Of a stretch of DNA of 5,617 bases, positions 1-5,617 are shown piece after piece. The translations under genes and the position numbers were made by a program. Position 1 is the stretch's first letter. The number at the start of each line of letters is the position of its first letter. Origin of the DNA: Armatimonadota bacterium (lineage in GTDB: Bacteria; Armatimonadota; Zipacnadia; Zipacnadales; FEN-943); the NCBI GenBank assembly GCA_026419655.1, contig JANZZA010000364.1:1-5617 (forward strand). The letters are read 5' to 3'. A model generated the notes under the pieces. That model did not search any database. It worked only from the letters and a program-made list of their open reading frames with translations, and had not been told where the DNA came from.

Positions 1-42
1 CGAGCACGTGCCTCAGCGCGCCACCGTCGCTGGACGGTACGC

Positions 43-2601
43 ATGGCCTTCGTCGTTTTGCTTCTCCCACTGCTGATGGCTCTCCAGCGGTCGTGGGCGG
101 GACTCATCGTATCAACGCCGCGGGTGGGACGGGTCTTCTTCCCTGGAGAGTCTGTCAATGTTGCCTTGCGTCTGGACTCTGCTACCCCCAATGGTACTGC
201 CAGCTACAAAGTCACGGACTACCTGGGCAAGGTCGTGGCGACGGGCCAACTGCCCCTGCGCCAGGACCAGGCCGCCACGCTTAGGCTTGGCAAGCTCTCA
301 AACGGCTGGTACCGCATGGACATAACACTGCCTGACGGATGGCAGCATGTGGACGCCGTCTGTGTGCTGCCGCCGATGACCGACAGCGGCCGGCACTACA
401 GGCTTTTCGGCGTCTGTGCGACTCTCGACAGTCAAGACAGAATGGACTTTCTTTCCTACGCAGGCATCCGCACTATCCGCCGCGACTGGGGCTGGCCCAC
501 CATCGAGCCTACCGAGGGCCAGTGGTCGCCCCAGTACACGACCACAATAATGAACTACGCCGCTGAAGCCGGTATGGAATTCATTCCCATCATCGGTTAC
601 TCACCACGGTTTGTCGGCGTGAAGCCTTTGGACGCCACGAGTGGCCGGCCATCTATCGCATGGCACACCTGGCCCATGGCCGACGAAACTAAATGGGTGC
701 GCTTCCTGAACTGGTGTAAGGACTTCGCGGCCCGCTTTGGACCGGTGTACTGGCCGCCGTACCGTCTGGCTCCTAACGCAACCACGCGGCAGAAACTGGA
801 CCCGATCATCGCCTGGGAAGTCTGGAATGAAGCCGACCAGAACTATTATTACGGCCCGTGGCACCAGTACTGCGACTTATTGAAAATGGCCTATGGAGTC
901 CTGGACGACCTGGCTAGGCCGGTCATCTATGGCGGCTCGTGCGGCCACTGGACGGAAGTCGGCATGGCCTACTCCTATGGCGCACGCAACTTCTTTGACC
1001 TGGCTGCCGGCCACGCCGGCCATGAACCCGACAGCTCGCTGGCCGATTGGCTTTACGGCGCCTACTCTATTGGCTACCGTTACGGCCTACCCTACGAGCT
1101 GGTCTTCACCGAGGGCTATTTCAAGGACGAAGCCACAGGCGTGCCGCCTCCGTTATTTGTGCTGCCCATGACTGCCAAGCTCCGCCACTGGGGCTTTGGC
1201 TGGCACTACAAAGGCATTGCCTGGGAAGCTTCTGCATCGCCCGACTTCTCCACGGACCAGTACTGCTTTTACCAAAGCTACGGTATCGTCCCCACGCCCT
1301 CTTATCTGGCCACGGCTGTAGCTCGCTACTGGCTGACTGACGCCGCCTATGTGGGGCGCTTGAAGCTCAACGGAGACACTGAAACATTCGTGTGGCTGCG
1401 CGATGAAGCGCCAACGCTACTGCTGTGGAAGCCCAGTGGAGCCGGCCGGTTGGCGGTTAAAGTTGCGGCCGGGGCTAAGATAGTTGACTTTCTAGGCCAG
1501 CAGACGGCGGCCGGCGGGCCGGGTCAAATCTCGGTTGATGTGGGACCGGCCCCCCGGTTGCTGGTCGGGGCAGACTGGAGCTACGTAGCTGATGCCTTGG
1601 ATGCTCGACTGCAGGAATTCCAGGCAAGTCAGTTCGGAGCACAGCCGCCGACAGGCAAATGGTGCCCGTACATTGGTACCATTGACGCCGACTTGCAAAG
1701 CATTGGTGGCGAAACGTATCTCGCCGCGGTAAGAAAAACGCGGGTGGCATCTGCGGCGATGCGCGCAAAGCCCCGTGACGCCTACACCAAACTCTTCGAC
1801 GCAGTGACTGCGCTCTGCAACGTCCTGACGCATATCGCCGCCTCCTCGAGCGGCGATAGCAGCGACGATAAACGCTTCAACGCCCTGTGGCGAATCCAGG
1901 CAATCGCCGAATGGCTGGCGGAGGTGGGTGATGCGCTGGGGGCGTATTTCGGCCAGCCGAAGGTAGCTAACTATCAACTGGCGGCAACCGCCTCACAGGT
2001 CTCCGCCGCGTGGTGTACTTCCGTGGACCATATACAGGGGCTTGAGCGCCCCCGGGCCCGCTCCCTGGCACGCCGGGCCGCAGCCACTCTGGCTCTTACT
2101 CGCGCGACAAAGGGAAGGACGCTCCGTCTCGTTGCAAGCGCCGAGGCCACTGCCGCATCCCTTTGGGCTCAAAGGGAAAAACCATTAAATACCCGCGTGC
2201 TGGGGTTTGCTGCGTTCCCCGACTCCGCTTACGTCGTCAAAGGACAACTGCTCGACCCATCCCGCCAGCAGCGCGTCTGGCTATATTTGTACAACGCCAC
2301 CACGAAACCAGTCACAGCCAAGGTCAAGGTCGCTTTCCCAGAAGGATGGCGCCCGGCCGCTGCGGAGGCCGTGTGTACAGCACAGCCCGGGACCATAGTA
2401 ATGGCAGGAGAAGTAGTTGTGACCCTGCCGTCGGAGGAACCGTGGCAAACGAAAAACGCCTGGCGGCCGGACTGCCCTCTGACAGTCCTGTGCCCCGCCG
2501 GCCTACCGGCAAATCAGGTAATAGACGTCTGGGCCGAAACAGGCACCGCAGCCTCGCCAAAGGCGGGATACTACTTCGCAATCGGGAAAGTGCCCCAATG
2601 A
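43..2601 (+). CDS. Secreted multidomain glycoside hydrolase, clan GH-A-like (GH39/GH5-type barrel)
   Basis: Probably an exported retaining glycosidase acting on plant- or microbe-derived polysaccharide; substrate and exact family are unresolved. Residues 1-19 form a hydrophobic signal peptide with a plausible signal peptidase I site (S-W-A|G). Residues about 21-110 look like an Ig-like beta-sandwich (PGESVNVALRL, DYLGKVVATG). Residues about 118-430 read as a TIM barrel: strand 2 IRTIRRDWGWPTIEP, strand 3 MEFIPIIGYSP, strand 4 WEVWNEADQ with putative acid/base E263 after N262, histidines H324/H327 after strand 6, and strand 7 LVFTEGYF with putative nucleophile E357. Residues about 435-510 form a small beta domain ending in a typical VDFLGQQ...PRLLVG pattern. 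Residues about 511-715 are mostly helical and unrecognised. Residues about 716-852 are a beta domain (RVWLYLYN, KVKVAFPEGW). No C-terminal anchor is visible. ATG 43 has only a weak GGACGG before it. The frame is open to base 1 and encodes arginines there that would suit a signal-peptide n-region, so the real start may lie upstream. Tandem in-frame stops TGA-TAA end it. Secretion and hydrolase fold are fairly sure; family assignment is not. Confidence 0.85.
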   Translation: MAFVVLLLPLLMALQRSWAGLIVSTPRVGRVFFPGESVNVALRLDSATPNGTASYKVTDYLGKVVATGQLPLRQDQAATLRLGKLSNGWYRMDITLPDGWQHVDAVCVLPPMTDSGRHYRLFGVCATLDSQDRMDFLSYAGIRTIRRDWGWPTIEPTEGQWSPQYTTTIMNYAAEAGMEFIPIIGYSPRFVGVKPLDATSGRPSIAWHTWPMADETKWVRFLNWCKDFAARFGPVYWPPYRLAPNATTRQKLDPIIAWEVWNEADQNYYYGPWHQYCDLLKMAYGVLDDLARPVIYGGSCGHWTEVGMAYSYGARNFFDLAAGHAGHEPDSSLADWLYGAYSIGYRYGLPYELVFTEGYFKDEATGVPPPLFVLPMTAKLRHWGFGWHYKGIAWEASASPDFSTDQYCFYQSYGIVPTPSYLATAVARYWLTDAAYVGRLKLNGDTETFVWLRDEAPTLLLWKPSGAGRLAVKVAAGAKIVDFLGQQTAAGGPGQISVDVGPAPRLLVGADWSYVADALDARLQEFQASQFGAQPPTGKWCPYIGTIDADLQSIGGETYLAAVRKTRVASAAMRAKPRDAYTKLFDAVTALCNVLTHIAASSSGDSSDDKRFNALWRIQAIAEWLAEVGDALGAYFGQPKVANYQLAATASQVSAAWCTSVDHIQGLERPRARSLARRAAATLALTRATKGRTLRLVASAEATAASLWAQREKPLNTRVLGFAAFPDSAYVVKGQLLDPSRQQRVWLYLYNATTKPVTAKVKVAFPEGWRPAAAEAVCTAQPGTIVMAGEVVVTLPSEEPWQTKNAWRPDCPLTVLCPAGLPANQVIDVWAETGTAASPKAGYYFAIGKVPQ

Positions 2602-2696
2602 TAACGCACTGCCTAATTGCCTGATAGCCCGGCTTCAGTCACGCCGGTAACTACCTCCACGCCCGAAGAGCCCCCTTGCAGGAAAAAGCTTCCGAC

Positions 2697-2756
2697 GGCC
2701 GCTGTAAAAGGCTTGTCAGCGAGCAGAAGAAGTGGACCTTTAGGGGCCGCTGCAAA
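2697..2756. repeat. Short imperfect direct repeat, two 12-base copies
   Basis: GGCCGCTGTAAA at 2697-2708 recurs as GGCCGCTGCAAA at 2745-2756, with 11 of 12 bases identical and starts 48 bases apart. The flanks do not match, so this is not a longer duplication. It could be chance or a pair of protein-binding half-sites; nothing else supports a function. Confidence 0.3.
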
Positions 2757-2939
2757 CATCACTTGCCCGACGTCCAGACCCCACCCACGGTAAAAGGTCG
2801 GGCGCGCAGCGTTGTACAGGTTCCTATGAGCCGACCCCGGCTTGTGCAAGAGTGGCCTTAAGTGAAGCGAATACCAAAACGGCACCATTCAATTTCTGTA
2901 CGACGGACATGCTATATGGTGGCTTGCGACGATAACCCG

Positions 2940-2989
2940 GGAAAGGCTTAGTCTCGGGACGTCTCCCAAAACTTTCTCGCGGCCTTTCC
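2940..2989. repeat. Inverted repeat with a nested hairpin in the convergent spacer
   Basis: GGAAAGGC at 2940-2947 is perfectly complementary to GCCTTTCC at 2982-2989. The 34-base interior contains a second small stem, GGGA at 2956-2959 with TCCC at 2964-2967. There is no T-run on either side, so it is not a canonical intrinsic terminator. It could fold in the 3' part of either transcript. Confidence 0.35.
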
Positions 2990-3055
2990 ACTGGCCACGC
3001 TTCCGGCCGCCAGACTAAAACAAGCCAGCGCACACAGCGTGCTCTCTGGGCAACA

Positions 3056-3077
3056 CGGAGCTTGTCTAGAGGCTCCG
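3056..3077. repeat. 6-bp perfect stem, 10-base loop
   Basis: CGGAGC at 3056-3061 pairs with GCTCCG at 3072-3077 around a 10-base loop. It lies about 130 bases past the stop of the minus-strand operon, so it could form in that operon's 3' UTR. No following T-run is present on either strand, so a terminator role is only possible. Confidence 0.3.
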
Positions 3078-3209
3078 CACACCACAGTCACGCACGCACC
3101 AAGTGGTGACGTATCCGTTGCATGCCGCAGAAAGAACAAGGGCGCAGAGACGACCAGTCAGACAAGAACTATTCTCCACGCTGTCGCACTCGCGCAAAAA
3201 GCAAGACCG

Positions 3210-3794
3210 TCAGGTGTGCACCGGGATTACGTAGGCCCGCCCTTCGGCCACGCGGATTTCGTGCATTCGCAGCGCCCGCTCGATCAGCGCCACGGGGTCG
3301 GCGTCGTAAAGCACGTCTGCGCCGGTTTCCTTGTTGATGATGGCAACGATTTGACGGATGTGGGCCGCCACACCGTCAGTATCCTCAAGCACGCCGATCA
3401 GCTTGGCCTCATCGTAAGCAATAGCGAACTCACCTAGTGTGCCTGAGCGGCCCGCCACTACTACAACCACATCGCAACTGCGGATTAGCTCGATCTCCCG
3501 CCCCATCAGTCCGCTGCCGGTGTATATCAGCACGTCGTACTCCCGCCACGGCGAGTGGTACCGCTCAACGTGCTCCTGCCAGCAAAGGGCAGGAGAGATG
3601 CCTATCACCAGCCCCCCAGCCGACTTAGCGCCGAGAACGGCCTGGTGCGGATAGCCGGGACAGGCGCCGGTAATGAGCACGCAGCCAGCCTCGGCCGCTG
3701 CCTCGCCCAGCCTAAAGGCCTTCTCAGCAATCGCCGGGTTTATGTCCCCGCTGGCTGAGCCAACCACGCCCACTTTCGGACGCATCTCAATCAT
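3210..3794 (-). CDS. LOG/DprA-like Rossmann-fold protein (SLOG superfamily, TIGR00725-like)
   Basis: A cytoplasmic nucleotide-binding Rossmann protein of 194 residues, similar in layout to the small DprA/Smf-related (TIGR00725) proteins and to LOG phosphoribohydrolases. Visible in order: a first beta strand and glycine-rich turn VGVVGSASG (8-16), LITGACPGYP (40-49), GLVIGISP (61-68), GLMGREIELIRSCD (95-108) matching the LOG arginine helix, VVVVAGRSGTLGE (110-122) at the place of the LOG PGGxGTxxE signature, then EAKLIGVL (129-136). R99 and E122 are kept, but the two residues before G-T differ (GRS rather than GG), so classical nucleotide-monophosphate hydrolase activity is uncertain; it may bind or sense a nucleotide instead. 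I chose the ATG at 3794 because it has AGGGA 6 bases upstream and leaves a 17-base gap after the preceding gene. A longer version from 3839 would overlap that gene by 28 bases and precede the first strand with an unlikely extension; ATG 3785 is another option. Last gene of the operon. Family certain, function unknown. Confidence 0.85.
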   Translation of the reverse strand: MIEMRPKVGVVGSASGDINPAIAEKAFRLGEAAAEAGCVLITGACPGYPHQAVLGAKSAGGLVIGISPALCWQEHVERYHSPWREYDVLIYTGSGLMGREIELIRSCDVVVVVAGRSGTLGEFAIAYDEAKLIGVLEDTDGVAAHIRQIVAIINKETGADVLYDADPVALIERALRMHEIRVAEGRAYVIPVHT

Positions 3795-3800
3795 GGCCAA

Positions 3801-3805
3801 TCCCT
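3801..3805 (-). promoter_or_regulatory. Ribosome binding site of the LOG-like gene
   Basis: On the minus strand AGGGA lies 6 bases before the ATG at 3794-3792 and within the 17-base gap after the stop of the upstream gene. This favours 3794 over the 3839 start and suggests translational coupling. Confidence 0.55.
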
Positions 3806-3811
3806 GCCCCA

Positions 3812-4708
3812 CTAGGGTTTGGAATACGGGTCTTGCCATCCAATCTTTTCCAGGATAGCTCGCAACTTCTCGAGACAGATACGGCTGGCGACCTCACCGG
3901 TGGCCGAGAAAACCTGGCCGCCGGGACGGTCCAGAAGCTCACGGTCCAGTTCTTCTGTCGGGCGCCAATGTGTCTCCAGCGAGCAGACACCTTCATAGCC
4001 CATCTCCAAAAGTGCGCGGAATTGGCCAGGATAGTCAATGTATCCCCCGTCGCCGATTGGGACGCACCGCACCTCGCCCGTTGACGCGTCGCGAACCGCG
4101 TCCTTAAGGTGCATATGCACCATCCACGGCCGCAGGCGATCGAAAGCGTCTGGAAACGGTAGCTCACCCTCTTCCGCGTACACTTCATTGGCCGGATCCC
4201 AGATTGCCCTGACAAGAGGATGATTGAGCGCCGCGCAGAACTCGGCAGTCTCACGCGCTGTCGCCAGATGCGTTGAAGCCTCGTTTTCCAACCCCAAACA
4301 GATGCCAGCTTTTTCTGCCATCCTCACCGGCTCCTCATACGCGTCCAGAAGTTGCTGCCACACGTTGCGCGCCGGGCCCGTGCGCCAGAAGACAAAAGTC
4401 CTGACAACAGGTGCGCCCAGTTCCTGCGCTAACTGCAGACAGCGGTCGAGGATAGCGAGATGCTGACGGTACTGCTCACCATCGCCGAGGTCGCACTTAA
4501 GGAAAGGTGACGCTATAGAGCAACAAACTGCGCCATAGGCCTCAAGCAAGGACTTCATGCGGGCCACGTCGTCGGCACTCAGGTCCTGGGGCGCCTTATC
4601 CCACACCGTCCGCGGCTCAACATGACGTACCCCGTACTCGCTCATCACCTGAAGCACGCGCTCGAAGTCCTGTGAGATTTCGTCGCTGATTACGCCGAGC
4701 TTGAACAA
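3812..4708 (-). CDS. Sugar phosphate isomerase/epimerase (xylose isomerase-like TIM barrel, AP_endonuc_2 family)
   Basis: Likely a cytoplasmic metal-dependent enzyme that isomerises or epimerises a sugar or related polyol; the substrate cannot be read from sequence. The 298-residue product opens with FKLGVISDEISQDFE, typical of the first strand in this family. It carries the expected metal quartet: E141 in LGLENEAS, D171 in IWDPANE, H200 in VHMHLKDA (with D203), and E245 in SLETHWRP. Order and spacing agree with D-tagatose 3-epimerase-type members. The longest reading starts at a GTG (4717), but that GTG sits inside the Shine-Dalgarno AGGAGG (4722-4717). The TTG at 4708, 8 bases after it, gives the better start and the usual N-terminus. 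It lies 95 bases after the acyltransferase and 17 bases before the LOG-like gene, so it is the middle gene of a probable operon. Members also include inositol catabolism and hydroxypyruvate isomerase-like enzymes, so substrate assignment needs homology data. Confidence 0.9.
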   Translation of the reverse strand: MFKLGVISDEISQDFERVLQVMSEYGVRHVEPRTVWDKAPQDLSADDVARMKSLLEAYGAVCCSIASPFLKCDLGDGEQYRQHLAILDRCLQLAQELGAPVVRTFVFWRTGPARNVWQQLLDAYEEPVRMAEKAGICLGLENEASTHLATARETAEFCAALNHPLVRAIWDPANEVYAEEGELPFPDAFDRLRPWMVHMHLKDAVRDASTGEVRCVPIGDGGYIDYPGQFRALLEMGYEGVCSLETHWRPTEELDRELLDRPGGQVFSATGEVASRICLEKLRAILEKIGWQDPYSKP

Positions 4709-4803
4709 AGCTACCACCTCCTATGGATTGCACCGACTCGTGGTGTCCTTGTGCCGGGCAGGGCTGCAGTACGTAATTCCGGCTGCCAATCCAACATGCC
4801 GGC
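4709..4803 (-). other. 95-base operon spacer with weak hairpin
   Basis: Spacer between the acyltransferase stop and the isomerase start. It contains a 5-bp inverted repeat, CCGGC at 4779-4783 with GCCGG at 4798-4802, and the Shine-Dalgarno of the next gene. I see no convincing -35/-10 pair and no T-run. An internal promoter or partial terminator is possible but not shown. Confidence 0.3.
4717..4722 (-). promoter_or_regulatory. Strong Shine-Dalgarno deciding a TTG start
   Basis: AGGAGG on the minus strand (4722 down to 4717) is followed by an 8-base spacer and TTG at 4708-4706. The in-frame GTG at 4717 overlaps the site itself and cannot be served by it. Confidence 0.75.
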
Positions 4804-5617
4804 TCAATAATGTATCCGTCCGACTTTAAATCGCCCGTCGCGAGAAAGGCCAGCCATGAGTACCGCTGCGGCGAGAGAATAGAGCCGTGACTCGGCGCTG
4901 TCTGCGCGCGATGTAAGAACCACCGGCGCCGCCGCACCAACCAGCACCCCTGCTACCCTGCCGCCAGCCAGGAAGGAAAAGGTTTTCACAAGAATGTTTC
5001 CGGCCTCGATGTCGGGCACCAAAAGTATATCGCACTGGCCCGCCACAGGACCTGAGACGCCCTTTATCCGAGCAGCTTCCACGCTGACCGCATTGTCCAT
5101 CCCGAAGGGCCCGTCCACGATCCCATAAGGAAACTGCCCACGCCGTTGCATGGCCGCCAAGGCGGCGGCGTCGAGGGTAGCGGTCATCTTCGGATTCACC
5201 AGCTCGACAGCCGCCACTGCGCCCACCTTTGGCTCAGCAATACCAAACACCCGCGCCAGATACACGGCGTTGAGCACAATCATGGCCTTCTGCTGAAGGT
5301 CGGGAGCGATATTCATGGCGCCGTCGGTAACAAAGAGAAGCCGTCCTAGAAAAGTAGCCTCCAGGATGAATACGTGACTCATCAGCAAGCCGGTGCGCAG
5401 GCCGTTATCGGGGTCTAGAACGGCCCGGAGAAAATCGTCGGTATGAACCAGCCCTTTCATGAGGATGCTTGCCCGTCCCTGGCGTACTTCAGCCACTGCG
5501 CGGGCCGTCGCCACCAGCTCGTTTGGCTCGTCAACTATTTCCACTGCCCGCGCGTCTACGCCTTCCTTTTCGCAGAGTTCTGCGATTCGTCGCGCGTCGC
5601 CAAACAGAACCGGCGCG
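4804..5617 (-). CDS. ptb: Phosphate acetyl/butyryltransferase, N-terminus beyond window
   Basis: Catalyses reversible transfer of an acyl group between CoA and phosphate (butyryl-CoA + Pi to butyryl phosphate + CoA, or the acetyl/branched-chain equivalent) in the cytoplasm. 270 residues are visible. The reading continues without a stop to the right edge, starting APVLFGDARRIAEL, which matches the internal P-(I/V)-L-(V/F)-G-D strand of the PTA_PTB family (PF01515). The apparent GTG start at 5544 is therefore an internal valine. Further family landmarks: GLVHTDDFLRAVLD, GLRTGLLMSHVF, LLFVTDGAMNIAPDL, VELVNPKMTATLDAAAL, YGIVDGPFGMDNAVS, CDILLVPDIEAGNILVKT and PVVLTSRADSAESRLYS near the C-terminus. 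These resemble phosphate butyryltransferase (Ptb) more than the larger Pta. Substrate chain length is not readable, so the symbol is tentative. It is the first gene visible in a minus-strand operon, followed by a sugar isomerase rather than the butyrate kinase usual for ptb. Probably about 30-50 residues are missing. Confidence 0.92.
   Translation of the reverse strand, partial: APVLFGDARRIAELCEKEGVDARAVEIVDEPNELVATARAVAEVRQGRASILMKGLVHTDDFLRAVLDPDNGLRTGLLMSHVFILEATFLGRLLFVTDGAMNIAPDLQQKAMIVLNAVYLARVFGIAEPKVGAVAAVELVNPKMTATLDAAALAAMQRRGQFPYGIVDGPFGMDNAVSVEAARIKGVSGPVAGQCDILLVPDIEAGNILVKTFSFLAGGRVAGVLVGAAAPVVLTSRADSAESRLYSLAAAVLMAGLSRDGRFKVGRIHY

Larger units (their letters stand above)
2602..3209. 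other. Convergent intergenic region, no convincing gene
   Basis: This 608-base stretch separates the 3' ends of two convergent transcription units. I see no tRNA, riboswitch-like core or recognisable protein. Minus-strand ORFs exist (91 codons ending at 2613; 69 codons at 2824-3033; 63 codons at 2948-3139). None has recognisable motifs or a good ribosome-binding site, and they overlap one another in different frames. The first begins directly after an in-frame stop at 2889-2891. Several short inverted repeats occur (2629-2647, 2940-2989, 3056-3077), but none is followed by a T-run, so the terminators of the two units are not identified. It may be plain spacer, structured 3' UTR or a decayed gene. 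Confidence 0.6.

Noticed and set aside
1492..1977. 161-codon minus-strand ORF inside the hydrolase gene
   Set aside because: It lies wholly antisense to a well-supported coding frame, has no recognisable motifs and is Cys/Arg-rich in the way of shadow ORFs.
2163..2624. 153-codon plus-strand ORF overlapping the end of the hydrolase
   Set aside because: It is an alternative frame of the C-terminal beta domain. Its product is Arg/Pro-rich with no domain, while the main frame reads as good protein to its stop.
2629..2647. Candidate terminator after the hydrolase (CCGGC/GCCGG, 9-base loop)
   Set aside because: The stem is only 5 bp and is followed by a mixed sequence without a T-run.
3097..3108. 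CACCA-AG-TGGTG inverted repeat as an operator
   Set aside because: It has a 5-bp stem with a 2-base centre, lies downstream of both genes rather than near a promoter, and could easily be chance.
3039..3437. 132-codon plus-strand ORF
   Set aside because: Its second half is antisense to the LOG-like gene, which has clear family motifs, and its first half is unremarkable spacer.
3795..3839. Longer N-terminus of the LOG-like protein from ATG 3839
   Set aside because: It would overlap the upstream gene by 28 bases and add 15 residues before the first strand. ATG 3794 has its own AGGGA and a normal gap.

Overview
The window looks bacterial, moderately GC-rich and compact. It holds four protein-coding genes in two convergent groups. 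No rRNA, tRNA, CRISPR array, transposase or phage gene is visible. Nothing fixes the taxon. A large secreted clan GH-A-like glycoside hydrolase beside a xylose-isomerase-like sugar epimerase suggests an environmental, polysaccharide-using bacterium, but that is inference only.

Left part (1-2601, + strand): one long gene for an exported multidomain protein. It has a signal peptide, an N-terminal beta-sandwich, a (beta/alpha)8 glycosidase domain with both expected catalytic glutamates, a small beta domain, a roughly 200-residue mostly helical segment of unknown role, and a C-terminal beta domain. The frame is open to the left edge, so the true start may lie outside the window.

Middle (2602-3209): about 600 bases between the convergent genes, with no convincing gene. 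It contains weak inverted repeats, a short direct repeat and a few unconvincing minus-strand ORFs. No intrinsic terminator with a T-run was found.

Right part (5617-3210, - strand): a probable operon, in transcription order. First is a phosphate acetyl/butyryltransferase whose N-terminus is cut off by the right edge. After 95 bases comes a sugar phosphate isomerase/epimerase of the AP-endonuclease-2 TIM-barrel type, which probably starts at a TTG behind a strong Shine-Dalgarno. After 17 bases comes a small LOG/DprA-like Rossmann (SLOG) protein. The butyrate kinase that classically follows ptb is absent here. Each enzyme is recognisable, but the pathway joining them is not evident. The sugar isomerase could process sugars released by the secreted hydrolase, and the acyltransferase could serve acyl-phosphate/CoA metabolism. 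I see no established system of this composition, and nothing that by itself proves a new one.
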